Translations under genes and position numbers: made by a program
Notes under the pieces: model-generated
What the model was told of the DNA's origin: nothing
Databases searched by the model: none
Seen by the model: only the letters and a program-made list of their open reading frames with translations
Shown here: piece after piece, positions 1 to 7,503 of the stretch
How positions within the stretch are numbered: the first letter of the stretch is position 1
How the letters are laid out: each line of letters opens with the position of its first letter
DNA from: a virus
Length of the DNA: 24,073 nucleotides
Strand: one strand, 5' to 3'
IMG/VR virus record: IMGVR_UViG_3300018719_000012
Location: 1 to 24,073 of that record

Positions 1-1
1 G

Positions 2-49
2 CCACTGCAGGCTGACAGTTACGAAACAGAATACTATAAAAAAGATTAA
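2..49 (+). CDS. C-terminal end of an upstream gene (partial)
   Basis: One forward frame is open from the window edge to a TAA at 47-49 and encodes about 15 residues ending ADSYETEYYKKD. The charged composition and the position 9 bp before the next start fit the tail of an upstream gene in the same operon. Nothing can be said about function from so short a piece, and another frame could be the real one. Confidence 0.4.
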   Translation, partial: PLQADSYETEYYKKD

Positions 50-58
50 ATCAAAATT

Positions 59-493
59 ATGGCAAAGACAACAAACACCAAACCCTTACCGCAATTGGAA
101 GCTTTTCAGGCTTCAGTGAAAACGATCATGGAAGACTATGTAGCTGATCCTGGCATGGTCAAAGAAATTGAGGCCTCTTTTCTTTCATTCAGCGCTAATT
201 GGAATGCAAAGGAAAAGCAGGTCAATGATCTAATGGAAGAAGTGAAAGAGCGCGATGAGACGATCACAGAATTGCGTGATGAAATCAAAAGCCTGGATAA
301 AGCATGTGATGACAAGGATACTGAGATTGAAATCCTTGAGAAAAAGGTTGAAGAATTAGAGGAAAGCGCAACAGATACAGATGGTTGCATTGTTGTCCAG
401 ATTAATAACCTCCATGATGAACAAAGGGTTCATGACTTCCTCACCACACAGATCTATCCTTATTACAATGAACAGGTAGCAAATATCAAATAG
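59..493 (+). CDS. Hypothetical coiled-coil protein
   Basis: This is a 144-residue protein of unknown function. Residues about 45-105 are almost entirely charged (E, K, D) with regularly spaced leucine, isoleucine and valine, which is the pattern of a long coiled coil. There is no signal peptide or membrane segment, so it is probably cytoplasmic. The ATG at 59 is the first in the frame. The stop codon is followed directly by the ATG of the next gene with no spacer, so the two are probably translated together. Position at the head of a replication module suggests an early gene. An accessory DNA-metabolism or scaffolding role is possible, but no enzymatic motif is visible. Confidence 0.75.
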   Translation: MAKTTNTKPLPQLEAFQASVKTIMEDYVADPGMVKEIEASFLSFSANWNAKEKQVNDLMEEVKERDETITELRDEIKSLDKACDDKDTEIEILEKKVEELEESATDTDGCIVVQINNLHDEQRVHDFLTTQIYPYYNEQVANIK

Positions 494-760
494 ATGGAAG
501 CACAACTGAACATATTCGATCAGCCTGTGCAAGAGTCGGTTTATGATATCAGAGAGCAGTTATTGAATGAATGCTACGAACTCAGAGGTCATAAGGAAAT
601 TTTTACAAGTGTGCCTCAATCCATTGAACGACTAACCTATCTATGTGACTGGATGAAAGCCTGGAAAGAAGGCCGCACTGAAAGGATTCAAGCCTTGGGT
701 CTTCAAGTAGGTGGAGCAATAGATTTAAAAACATTAGAAATAGAACAAACAACCATTTAA
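494..760 (+). CDS. Hypothetical protein (88 aa)
   Basis: The start codon abuts the TAG of the preceding gene. The 88-residue product is soluble and probably helical, with a Trp-containing middle segment (residues about 48-62) and no recognisable catalytic motif or membrane segment. Coding character is supported by the strict gene-to-gene abutment and by the 10-bp gap to the following ParB-like gene. I do not recognise the family. The context says only that it belongs to the early or replication operon. Confidence 0.7.
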   Translation: MEAQLNIFDQPVQESVYDIREQLLNECYELRGHKEIFTSVPQSIERLTYLCDWMKAWKEGRTERIQALGLQVGGAIDLKTLEIEQTTI

Positions 761-770
761 AAGAATTCTT

Positions 771-1526
771 ATGCAACACCAAGAATCGAATCTAAAAATA
801 TATTTCACAAATGATTACTCGCGTTTTAAGTTTTTGCTTGGAAACAGGCAATTGAACGATTCAAAAATTAAGCGCATCATGAAAGATATTGCTGAGGGAA
901 TTGATGTGCTTCGTTATAATCCTATACAGGTTGTGGAGCGTAATGGCCGACTTGAAATAGCAGATGGCCAGCATCGGTTCTACATCGCTCGGACATTAAA
1001 ACGGCCCGTTCATTATATCGTCATGGAGGAATCACTTCAATTGCATGATATCGCTAAGGTTAACTCCAACACAGAAAAGTGGAAGACAAAAGACTTCATC
1101 AATTGCTATGTAGAACAAGGCAATGAGAACTACCAGCAGCTGCAGGACTTCATGGATTCATATGGATTCTCTGCTACTACATCTATCAAATTATTGCAGA
1201 ATGGTAATCCCGGCACTGAAGCTGGTTTGATCAAAGGTGCTCAAGATTTCCAGCGCGGTGAATTTGAAGTAAGGTTTCTGGATAAGGCGCTTCAGATTGC
1301 TGATACGGTTTGCCAATTCAAAAGCTTCAAGTTTTATAAAGAACGTGGATTCATCATTGCCATTTACCGGATCATGGAAGCTGGTAAGATCACTATTGAT
1401 GAACTGATCCAGAAATACCAAAAGCATCCGGAGCTCCTGGAGCGTCAAGCAGGATTTAAAGAATACATCTTCAATCTGGAATCCATCTATAATAAAGGCA
1501 AGCAGCAAAGAGTGGTCATTTTTTAA
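771..1526 (+). CDS. ParB/sulfiredoxin-fold protein (ParB-like N-terminal domain)
   Basis: This 251-residue protein carries the ParB-like nuclease-fold signature near its N-terminus: a YNPI strand (residues 49-52) followed by IADGQHRF (63-70). The DGQHR core is equivalent to the catalytic GxRR/DGQHR motif in ParB, Srx and DndB-type domains. In known relatives the fold binds nucleotide (CTP in true ParB) and can load on DNA. The C-terminal half (about 100-251) is helical and lacks the obvious helix-turn-helix of chromosomal ParB, so it is unlikely to be a partition protein. Many Bacteroidota phages and plasmids carry similar stand-alone proteins of unknown role. It sits 77 bp upstream of the primase-helicase gene. 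A link to the GTTACA array downstream of that gene is an attractive guess, nothing more. Confidence 0.7.
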   Translation: MQHQESNLKIYFTNDYSRFKFLLGNRQLNDSKIKRIMKDIAEGIDVLRYNPIQVVERNGRLEIADGQHRFYIARTLKRPVHYIVMEESLQLHDIAKVNSNTEKWKTKDFINCYVEQGNENYQQLQDFMDSYGFSATTSIKLLQNGNPGTEAGLIKGAQDFQRGEFEVRFLDKALQIADTVCQFKSFKFYKERGFIIAIYRIMEAGKITIDELIQKYQKHPELLERQAGFKEYIFNLESIYNKGKQQRVVIF

Positions 1527-1545
1527 AAAGCCATCCTACGAAGTT

Positions 1546-1559
1546 GGGTATAAGTTATC
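1546..1559 (+). promoter_or_regulatory. Candidate operator GGGTATAAGTTATC
   Basis: The 76-bp gap before the primase-helicase gene contains GGGTATAAGTTATC. A near copy, GGGTATAAGTCATC, lies at 7440-7453 upstream of the LuxR-type gene, and TATAAGTTATC occurs exactly on the minus strand at 15862-15872 within a palindrome. All three lie in intergenic regions, which suggests a shared regulator site. The binding protein is unknown. Confidence 0.35.
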
Positions 1560-1602
1560 CAAATTAAAAGACAAGCATTAACAACCATCTGGGAGAACAG
1601 CT

Positions 1603-4074
1603 ATGAAAAAAGAGGATATACAATATGATGGATCCTTCGATATCGCCACCGGTCGAAGCAGGCGTGAAACAGCCTGGAAGAATCGCGAGATGCAGTGGAG
1701 TGATCTGGTGGTGAAAATTTCCCAGACGCACCGCACGGCTGAAACATACGGTGAGTATGTTGCCTCAAAGAAAATAAGACAGGATGAAATAAAAGATATC
1801 GGTGGCTTTGTGGGTGGATACCTGACAGGTGGCAGAAGAAAATCAGAGAACGTGCTGCATCGCCAGCTGATCACACTCGATATCGACTTTGCAACACCGG
1901 GCATGTGGGATGATTTCCAGCTGCTGTATGGATGTGCAGCGGTTATCTATTCCACGCATAAGCATGCACCGGACAATCAGCGCTTTCGACTTATCATACC
2001 ACTCGACCGTGAGGTACGTCCGGATGAATACATGGCGATATCTCGCCGCATTGCAGGTGTGCTGGGCATCAATTACTTTGATCATACCACTTTCCAGCCA
2101 GAGCGGCTCATGTACTGGCCATCCACTTCCAAGGATGGTGTTTATTTCTTCGATCACCAGGACGGTGAATGGCTGGTGGCAGATGAAGTGCTGGCCACGT
2201 ATACTGACTGGTCAGATACTTCAGAATGGCCGGTGAGTGACAGGGAAACAGAAGTCATAAAGAAAGGAATCCAGAAGCAGGGTGATCCGCTGGAGAAGCC
2301 GGGTGTGGTTGGCGCCTTCTGCCGTACGTACTCTATTGAAGAAGCCATTGAAACATTCCTTGCTGATGTGTACGTTCCATGTGAAATAGAAGACCGCTAC
2401 AGCTTTACGGAAGGATCTACGTCTGCAGGTCTTGTCGTGTATGAAGGCAAGTTTGCTTATTCCCATCACGGGACCGATCCGGTAAGCGGAAAGCTTTGCA
2501 ATGCCTTTGACCTGGTGCGTATTCATAAATATGGACTGAAGGATGAAGATGCCAAAGCAGATACACCATCCAATAAGCTGCCCTCGTATTTGGCGATGGT
2601 GGATTTTGCCACCAAGGATCCTGCCGTACGAAAGCTGATGGGACAGGAAAAACTGCAGGAGGCTAAAAGCGAATTCTTTGATATAGAAGAACCAGAGATT
2701 CTCGATAATGAAGAAGATGACTGGATCACACAGCTGGAGGTAGACCGCAAAGGCAATTACTATAACACCATTGACAACATTGCCATTATCCTGGCTAATG
2801 ATCCTTTCTTTAAAAACAATATTGCTTTTGATGAATTCGAACATCGTGCAGTGGCAAAAAGAGACCTGCCATGGAGAAGGGTAGATCATAAAACAAGATT
2901 CCTGACCGATCGAGACGATGATAACCTGGAACACTACCTGGAGAAAGTTTATAAGATCACATCCACAAAGCTGGAGAAGGCATTGAACGTTATTTATGAA
3001 CGCAATCTTTTTCATCCGGTAAAAGAATACCTCAGTAAACAGAAGTGGGATGGTATTGAAAGAGTAGAAAGGCTATTCATCGATTATATGGGTGCTGCAG
3101 AAAGTGAATACACAAAGGCAGTTACCCGTAAAACACTGGCAGCTGCTGTTGCCCGGGTGTTTCAGCCAGGCATCAAGTTCGACTATGTACTGACACTGAT
3201 CGGTGAACAGGGACAACAGAAAAGCTCACTGCTGAAGAAGCTGGGACGCGAATGGTTCACTGATACATTCAATCTCCATATGCTGCAAAGCAAAGAAGGC
3301 TATGAGCAGATAAGAGGTGTATGGATCGTGGAGATCGGAGAGATGGCGGGTATGGCCAAAGCAGAAGTGGAAAGGATCAAAGGCTTTATTTCTTCTCAGG
3401 AAGACCGCTACCGGCAGGCCTATGGCCGCAGGGTGGAAAACTACCCGCGTCAGTGCATCTTTTTCGGTACCACCAATAAGCCTGACTTCCTGCGAGATCA
3501 GACCGGGAACCGCCGTTTCTGGCCGGTAGCCATCAATCCGGAAGGAGCACTCAAGAATGTTTCCCAGGATCTTGACAGCGAAGAGGTCAACCAGGTATGG
3601 GCTGAAGCAGTGGCCATGTACCAGCGTGGTGAGAAACTGTATTTGCCGGAAAAGCTGGAGAAGGTAGCGGCCCTCGTACAAAAGGAACACACAGAAGAAC
3701 ATCCATGGCTTTCAATGATCCAGCAATACCTGGAAACACCGGTACCTGCTGACTGGGCTAAAATGAAGCGCTATGCGAGGCAGGAATTCCTGCAGGGTGA
3801 TGAACTGCAGCCAGTCGAAGGATTGATGTACATGGACCGCGTATGTGTGCAGGAGCTGTGGTCTGATGCCCTGAACAGGAGAGAGGCCATTGATGAAAAA
3901 AGCGCTGCAGCTATCAGAAGCATCATGCGGAATATGGAAGGTTGGGAGGAAGAAGCAAAGGTGATGCGTTATGGAATTTATGGCTCCCAGCGTAAAGGTT
4001 TTATGCGATCTGATGTACCAAAGGCAATAATGGAAAGTGTTGAAAAAGAGGTGTTACAAAAGCGTTACACCTAG
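1603..4074 (+). CDS. Primase-helicase: VirE_N-like primase plus VapE/D5-like SF3 helicase
   Basis: This 823-residue protein probably opens the origin and primes phage DNA replication. The N-terminal region (about 1-200) resembles the VirE_N/BT4734 branch of archaeo-eukaryotic primases, with the metal-binding DID at 93-95 and the conserved STHKH and RFRLIIPL segments (117-134). Residues about 265-310 hold a SHHGTDP...NAFDLVR segment typical of these fusions. The C-terminal part is a VapE-type superfamily 3 helicase: Walker A GEQGQQKS (534-541), Walker B-like WIVEIGEM (574-581), sensor FGTTNKP (621-627) and arginine-finger segment GNRRFW (635-640). All key residues are present and the length is normal for the family. 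The last codons run into the first boxes of the GTTACA array that follows, as expected when an origin lies next to its initiator gene. Confidence 0.9.
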   Translation: MKKEDIQYDGSFDIATGRSRRETAWKNREMQWSDLVVKISQTHRTAETYGEYVASKKIRQDEIKDIGGFVGGYLTGGRRKSENVLHRQLITLDIDFATPGMWDDFQLLYGCAAVIYSTHKHAPDNQRFRLIIPLDREVRPDEYMAISRRIAGVLGINYFDHTTFQPERLMYWPSTSKDGVYFFDHQDGEWLVADEVLATYTDWSDTSEWPVSDRETEVIKKGIQKQGDPLEKPGVVGAFCRTYSIEEAIETFLADVYVPCEIEDRYSFTEGSTSAGLVVYEGKFAYSHHGTDPVSGKLCNAFDLVRIHKYGLKDEDAKADTPSNKLPSYLAMVDFATKDPAVRKLMGQEKLQEAKSEFFDIEEPEILDNEEDDWITQLEVDRKGNYYNTIDNIAIILANDPFFKNNIAFDEFEHRAVAKRDLPWRRVDHKTRFLTDRDDDNLEHYLEKVYKITSTKLEKALNVIYERNLFHPVKEYLSKQKWDGIERVERLFIDYMGAAESEYTKAVTRKTLAAAVARVFQPGIKFDYVLTLIGEQGQQKSSLLKKLGREWFTDTFNLHMLQSKEGYEQIRGVWIVEIGEMAGMAKAEVERIKGFISSQEDRYRQAYGRRVENYPRQCIFFGTTNKPDFLRDQTGNRRFWPVAINPEGALKNVSQDLDSEEVNQVWAEAVAMYQRGEKLYLPEKLEKVAALVQKEHTEEHPWLSMIQQYLETPVPADWAKMKRYARQEFLQGDELQPVEGLMYMDRVCVQELWSDALNRREAIDEKSAAAIRSIMRNMEGWEEEAKVMRYGIYGSQRKGFMRSDVPKAIMESVEKEVLQKRYT

Positions 4075-4122
4075 TTACAGTCATGTAACAGAAGTAGCGG
4101 TTTTGTAACGCTTTTGTTACAC
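4051..4122. repeat. 19-bp inverted repeat, 34-bp spacer
   Basis: Arms at 4051-4069 and 4104-4122 are complementary at 18 of 19 positions (GTGTTACAAAAGCGTTACA against its inverted copy). Nested between them is a second perfect dyad, GTTACA-gtca-TGTAAC (4074-4089). The repeat spans the stop codon of the primase-helicase gene. It is not followed by a T-run, so it looks like a protein-binding or origin structure rather than an intrinsic terminator. Confidence 0.65.
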
Positions 4123-4216
4123 TTAAAATTTAGTAAATCAATCTTTTATCTATCTGTTACAAATGTTACAAGTAAATAATAATAAAAAGGAATTAGGGAG
4201 AAATAGAAAGAAAATA

Positions 4217-4258
4217 ACGCCTGCACACGCCTGTACACGCCTAATGCGTACGCGTGTA
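4217..4258. repeat. 10-bp tandem ACGCCTG repeats and GCGTACGC palindrome
   Basis: ACGCCTGCAC, ACGCCTGTAC and ACGCCTAATG follow head to tail at 4217-4246 with an exact 10-bp period. They overlap a perfect palindrome GCGTACGC (4246-4253) and a TACACGC / GCGTGTA inverted pair (4234-4240 and 4252-4258). This second repeat family sits between the two groups of GTTACA boxes and is GC-richer than its surroundings. Confidence 0.55.
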
Positions 4259-4299
4259 TAAGAGACTGATTTTTTGTAACAGTGTAACAGTGACTAAAA

Positions 4300-4578
4300 A
4301 TGAATGAAAAATTACTGGAGAAAAAGCTGAGAGAAGAGGTAAAGAAATTAGGCGGTTTAGCCATCAAGTTCACGTCGCCTTCTTTCACAGGATTGCCTGA
4401 CAGGATTGTGCTGATGCCGGTCCGGAGGATCTGGTTCGCAGAGATCAAGACTACCGGCAAAAGTCTGAACCCCAGGCAAAAGATCGTGAAAGCTTTTCTG
4501 GAAGGTCTTGGATTCCCGGTAGCAGTGATTGATGATGAAACATCGCTTGAGAACTTTTTAAACGAACTTAAGAAATGA
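4300..4578 (+). CDS. VRR-NUC family nuclease
   Basis: This 92-residue protein matches the minimal phage VRR-NUC domain, a PD-(D/E)xK endonuclease fold that in characterised relatives cuts branched DNA. The catalytic residues are in order: D34 in GLPDRI, then E48 and K50 in AEIK, with Q60 in the NPRQ segment. The stop codon overlaps the ATG of the SNF2-type helicase (ATGA), so the two are translationally coupled. VRR-NUC next to a SNF2-like helicase is a recurrent pair in phage replication modules, and probably processes replication or recombination intermediates. The gene starts 10 bp after the last GTTACA box. Confidence 0.88.
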   Translation: MNEKLLEKKLREEVKKLGGLAIKFTSPSFTGLPDRIVLMPVRRIWFAEIKTTGKSLNPRQKIVKAFLEGLGFPVAVIDDETSLENFLNELKK

Positions 4579-5981
4579 AGTACACACCATGGCAATACCA
4601 GCAGCATGCAGAGGACCATATTATCCTGCATCCCTTTTCAGGTCTTTTCCTTGGAATGGGTTTAGGCAAGACAGTGACGACCCTGACTGCCATTGATCGT
4701 TTGATGAATGAGCTTTTTGAAGTAACTAAAGTTCTGGTGTTCGCACCACTGCTGGTGGCAGATGAAGTCTGGACCACTGAGGCCAGCAAATGGGATCACC
4801 TGAAACACCTGACCATTTCTAAGGTTCTGGGATCCGAGCGGCAGCGGAAAGAAGCACTGAAAGCAAAGGCTGATATCTATGTCATCAACCGGGAAAATGT
4901 TCCCTGGCTCGTTTCCTTTTACGGTGGTGCCTTTCCATTCGATATGCTGGTGATCGATGAACTGTCATCATTCAAAAGTGCAAAGGCTGCAAGGTTCAAG
5001 GCACTTCGCCAGGTACGGCCAAAAATCCAGCGGGTAGTAGGACTAACCGGTACACCTGCACCTAACGGACTGCTTGACCTGTGGCCACAGCTGTACCTGC
5101 TGGATATGGGTGAACGTCTGGGTAAATCGCTGACATCCTATCGTGAAAAATACTTTCAGCCTGGAAAGCGTAATGGTCATATCGTTTATGACTATAAGCC
5201 AAAGAAGGTGGATGATGCGGATCTACTGGGTGATGATATTGACCAGAAGGAGATCTATGAGCGGATCGGTGATATCTGCATCTCCATGAAAGCAGAAGAC
5301 TGGCTGGAGCTTCCGGAAAGAATTAACCGTAATGTGGAGGTCCGGTTTCCAGTGGAACTGAAAAAGCAGTATGATGATTTTGAGCGCATGCAGGTGCTGT
5401 CACTGGAAGAGGAAAGAGAGATATCGGTTGTCAATGCTGCAGCACTTACTAACAAGCTGTTACAATTTTCCAACGGAGCAGTGTATGATGAAACAGGTGC
5501 ATGGCATGAGATCCACAATGCAAAGATCAAAGCCCTGGAAGAGATCATGGAAGCAGCGAACGGTAAACCGGTACTGGTAGCTTATTCCTTCCGTCATGAT
5601 GCGGAACGGATCAGAAAACATTTCAAAGCCTATAAGCCCAGGGATATCAAAGAGCCAGGCATTATTGATCAATGGAACCGCAAGGAAGTACAAATGCTTC
5701 TGGCGCATCCGGCCAGTGCCGGCCATGGGTTGAACCTGCAGGCCGGTGGCAACAATGTAGTCTGGTTCGGACCTAACTGGAGCCTGGAGTTATACCAACA
5801 GTTCAATACACGCCTTGACCGGCAGGGGCAGACTGAATCTGTGATCATTCACCACATTATCGTGAAAGGTACCATGGATGAAGACGTGCTGGCTTCATTG
5901 GAAAGTAAGGACAACCGGCAGGAAGCTTTGCTTAGAGCAGTGAAGGCAAGGATTCAGAAATATCAAAAGCAATTGGTTTAA
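4575..5981 (+). CDS. SNF2/superfamily 2 DNA helicase (phage type)
   Basis: This 468-residue ATPase has all the main superfamily 2 motifs: Walker A GMGLGKT (27-33), motif II IDEL (127-130), motif III-like LTGTP (157-161), motif V SAGHGLNLQ (381-389) and motif VI QQFNTRLDRQGQ (408-419). The RLDRQGQ form of motif VI is typical of SNF2-like proteins, which translocate on double-stranded DNA. The length is that of compact phage versions with no extra domains. The start overlaps the VRR-NUC stop by ATGA. Together they probably act on forks or branched DNA during phage replication or recombination. Motif II ends in L rather than the common DEAH/DEGH form, as often seen in phage members. Confidence 0.9.
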   Translation: MKYTPWQYQQHAEDHIILHPFSGLFLGMGLGKTVTTLTAIDRLMNELFEVTKVLVFAPLLVADEVWTTEASKWDHLKHLTISKVLGSERQRKEALKAKADIYVINRENVPWLVSFYGGAFPFDMLVIDELSSFKSAKAARFKALRQVRPKIQRVVGLTGTPAPNGLLDLWPQLYLLDMGERLGKSLTSYREKYFQPGKRNGHIVYDYKPKKVDDADLLGDDIDQKEIYERIGDICISMKAEDWLELPERINRNVEVRFPVELKKQYDDFERMQVLSLEEEREISVVNAAALTNKLLQFSNGAVYDETGAWHEIHNAKIKALEEIMEAANGKPVLVAYSFRHDAERIRKHFKAYKPRDIKEPGIIDQWNRKEVQMLLAHPASAGHGLNLQAGGNNVVWFGPNWSLELYQQFNTRLDRQGQTESVIIHHIIVKGTMDEDVLASLESKDNRQEALLRAVKARIQKYQKQLV

Positions 5982-5987
5982 GATCCT

Positions 5988-6203
5988 ATGAGACTGCATC
6001 TGTACATCAATCGAAAACTGATGGCCAATGAAACAGTGTTGAAAGATACCTGGCAGCGAAAGGCAAACACCTTGAGGGAATTGTACAATGAAGAGATCAA
6101 AAACAGTACGACCTGGTCACTGCAGCTGGTGATTTATTCAACTCTGAAGGAAGAAAAAGGTAAAAAACATAAGCCTAGGTTCTTCCAACGGCGGTATTAC
6201 TGA
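5988..6203 (+). CDS. Hypothetical small basic protein (71 aa)
   Basis: The start lies 6 bp after the helicase stop, in the same operon. The product is 71 residues, Lys/Arg-rich at the C-terminus, with no recognised motif, membrane segment or cysteine pair. The tight spacing supports a real gene. The function is not recognised. Confidence 0.6.
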   Translation: MRLHLYINRKLMANETVLKDTWQRKANTLRELYNEEIKNSTTWSLQLVIYSTLKEEKGKKHKPRFFQRRYY

Positions 6204-6238
6204 CCTGAGAAAACCTGAATTATTTAAACTAGAAACAT

Positions 6239-6685
6239 ATGGACTTACAAAAATTTATTGAAATCAACATTGCAGCCAACAGAGCTAAAACTTTAGCCAA
6301 TTCCGATCAGTTAACGCTTGGGCAAATGATTGAGAAACTGAAACCAATCGTTGAAAAGCAAAAGGACAGGGAAGAAGAAGCCAAGGTACGATATGACTTT
6401 GAGTACTTATTTCCTACCACAATTGATTCCTGGAGAGGATCATATAATGAGTTGGCGCTAAACTTTGAAATGGACGGCAAAGAGTTAACAGTCACAGAGT
6501 TTTACAATCTGCTTACAGCTTCAGTCGGGAAAGTGTTTGAAGGTTATAAAGGCGGTGATTTTAAGATGAGTGAAAGAACACCTGTTTGGGTAGCAAATTA
6601 TGGAAGATCAGGCAGTACTGCTGTCATTGACATTATTGACGATGGATATCAAGTATTGATCATGACAGGTTATAGAGATTTTTAA
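6239..6685 (+). CDS. Hypothetical phage protein (148 aa)
   Basis: This 148-residue soluble protein has a charged N-terminal half (residues 25-55 are helical and rich in Lys and Glu) and an ordered C-terminal half with short motifs: a YNELAL segment (about 70-75), EGYKGGDFKM (101-110) and TPVWVANYGRSG (114-125). I recall proteins with the same GYKGG and WVANYG signatures in other phages and bacteria, but no function is known to me. The gene has no coupling to its left neighbour (35-bp gap). Its stop is only 3 bp from the stop of the convergent minus-strand gene. Confidence 0.75.
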   Translation: MDLQKFIEINIAANRAKTLANSDQLTLGQMIEKLKPIVEKQKDREEEAKVRYDFEYLFPTTIDSWRGSYNELALNFEMDGKELTVTEFYNLLTASVGKVFEGYKGGDFKMSERTPVWVANYGRSGSTAVIDIIDDGYQVLIMTGYRDF

Positions 6686-6688
6686 AAA

Positions 6689-6910
6689 TCAATGCAACTG
6701 AGCCTTAACAGCCATAGTAAGTGTATAAAACTCATTGCCCATTTTAACAGCCTTGAAAGTTTGAGAAGTATGATCATATTCCAGCTTACCTCCGTACTCC
6801 TGGAGCAGCTCTTCATCTTTCAGGTAAATGAAGGTATGAGTATCATAAGCATTCACCAGGGCGTTACGCTGTTGAGATCGGAATGAAAAGACAATCGTAT
6901 AAGATTTCAT
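6689..6910 (-). CDS. Hypothetical minus-strand protein (73 aa)
   Basis: Read on the minus strand from the ATG at 6910, this encodes 73 residues. An in-frame TTG at 6919 would add three, but the ATG is preferred. The product has a plausible folded pattern: alternating strands (SYTIVFSF, HTFIYLKD, KLEYDH, TFKAVKMG) and no low complexity. That makes it a better gene than the overlapping plus-strand frame at 6692-6886. It is convergent with the gene ending at 6685 and divergent from the gene starting at 6929, with only 18 bp between start codons, so any promoters must overlap or lie inside neighbours. The function is unknown. Confidence 0.6.
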   Translation of the reverse strand: MKSYTIVFSFRSQQRNALVNAYDTHTFIYLKDEELLQEYGGKLEYDHTSQTFKAVKMGNEFYTLTMAVKAQLH

Positions 6911-6928
6911 AAAACACAATACTAATCA

Positions 6929-7435
6929 ATGGATCTGAACAATAAAATAACTGATATGCAACAGGAACCAAAAATCAAAGACTTCAATTACCTGACTGAT
7001 TTTGTGAAAGCACATAAAAAGTGGGCAGGTATTGAGCAACCTATCTATCATCCTGATGATGATTCTACAGAATTGAAAGATGCTATAAGATATATGCAGG
7101 AAATAAAACTAAATAAGGGTAATGAGCTTGAAGAACTACGTGCATGGAAGGAATCAGCCATGGCAGTCATGCCCGATTATCAACGGATCGGAAAACTGAT
7201 AGGTGTACCATTAGGTCAATCGGTGCATGATAAGATCATCCCATTTCTTGAGAAGTTAGCTGACAAGGAATGCGCTGGCAACAACGAAGCGGCACAACAT
7301 TGCCTTAATCTCATTCTTTCAAAAAGATATGAAACATACACACCTGCATTGAGACAAGAAGTAGTCAAAGTTGAAGATGTCATTAATGCATTTGAGCAGT
7401 ATTTGAAAGTAAAGCCTGATGAAATCTCTTTTTAA
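6929..7435 (+). CDS. Hypothetical protein (168 aa)
   Basis: This 168-residue protein is soluble, acidic and mainly helical. A possible recognisable feature is LKDAIRYMQEIKLNKGNELEELRAWK-type helical sequence around residues 49-75. No catalytic motif, cysteine cluster or membrane segment is visible. It is the last gene before the 68-bp regulatory region that precedes the LuxR-type gene. The ATG at 6929 is 18 bp from the divergent start at 6910. The function is not recognised. Confidence 0.7.
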   Translation: MDLNNKITDMQQEPKIKDFNYLTDFVKAHKKWAGIEQPIYHPDDDSTELKDAIRYMQEIKLNKGNELEELRAWKESAMAVMPDYQRIGKLIGVPLGQSVHDKIIPFLEKLADKECAGNNEAAQHCLNLILSKRYETYTPALRQEVVKVEDVINAFEQYLKVKPDEISF

Positions 7436-7439
7436 GAGC

Positions 7440-7494
7440 GGGTATAAGTCATCAACCTTATAATCAAGAAAAATAAGCCTGTACCCTTATAATC
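7440..7494. promoter_or_regulatory. Candidate operator region upstream of the LuxR-type gene
   Basis: This short gap holds GGGTATAAGTCATC (7440-7453), a close match to the site at 1546, and two perfect copies of CCTTATAATC at 7456-7465 and 7485-7494, 29 bp apart. TATAAG (7443-7448) and CTTATA (7457-7462) form an inverted pair. The CTTATA/TATAAG core is shared with the palindrome at 15865-15876. This looks like a regulator-binding region rather than a simple promoter. Confidence 0.4.
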
Positions 7495-7503
7495 CTATCA
7501 AAC

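Larger units (their letters stand above)
4051..4290. other. Candidate replication origin or operator array (10 GTTACA/TGTAAC boxes)
   Basis: Ten copies of GTTACA or its complement begin at 4053, 4064, 4074, 4084, 4104, 4116, 4156, 4165, 4275 and 4283. The first four are 10-11 bp apart, so they face one side of the helix. The array lies between the primase-helicase and the VRR-NUC/SNF2 genes and includes an A+T-rich stretch (about 4121-4216) that could serve as a melting element. The first two boxes are inside the last codons of the helicase gene. The pattern fits an iteron-type origin or cooperative operator. No protein binding can be shown from sequence alone. Confidence 0.55.

Noticed and set aside
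2221-3015. Long open frame on the minus strand (264 codons) within the primase-helicase gene
   Set aside because: It is antisense to well-conserved helicase sequence, its product has no coherent domain pattern, and the plus-strand motifs explain the region.
4051-4122. Inverted repeat at the end of the primase-helicase gene as an intrinsic terminator
   Set aside because: The spacer is 34 bp and no T-run follows the right arm, so an operator or origin structure is more likely.
4051-4290. Short repeats as a CRISPR array
   Set aside because: The units are 6-10 bp with irregular or no spacers, and no cas genes are nearby.
4146-4631. Minus-strand open frame across the GTTACA array and the VRR-NUC gene
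   Set aside because: The product is an irregular Phe/Ser/Leu-rich string, and the region is explained by the nuclease gene with its catalytic residues and by the repeats.
6692-6886. Plus-strand 64-codon frame
   Set aside because: It overlaps the minus-strand gene 6689-6910, whose product has a far more protein-like pattern and better fits the gene layout.
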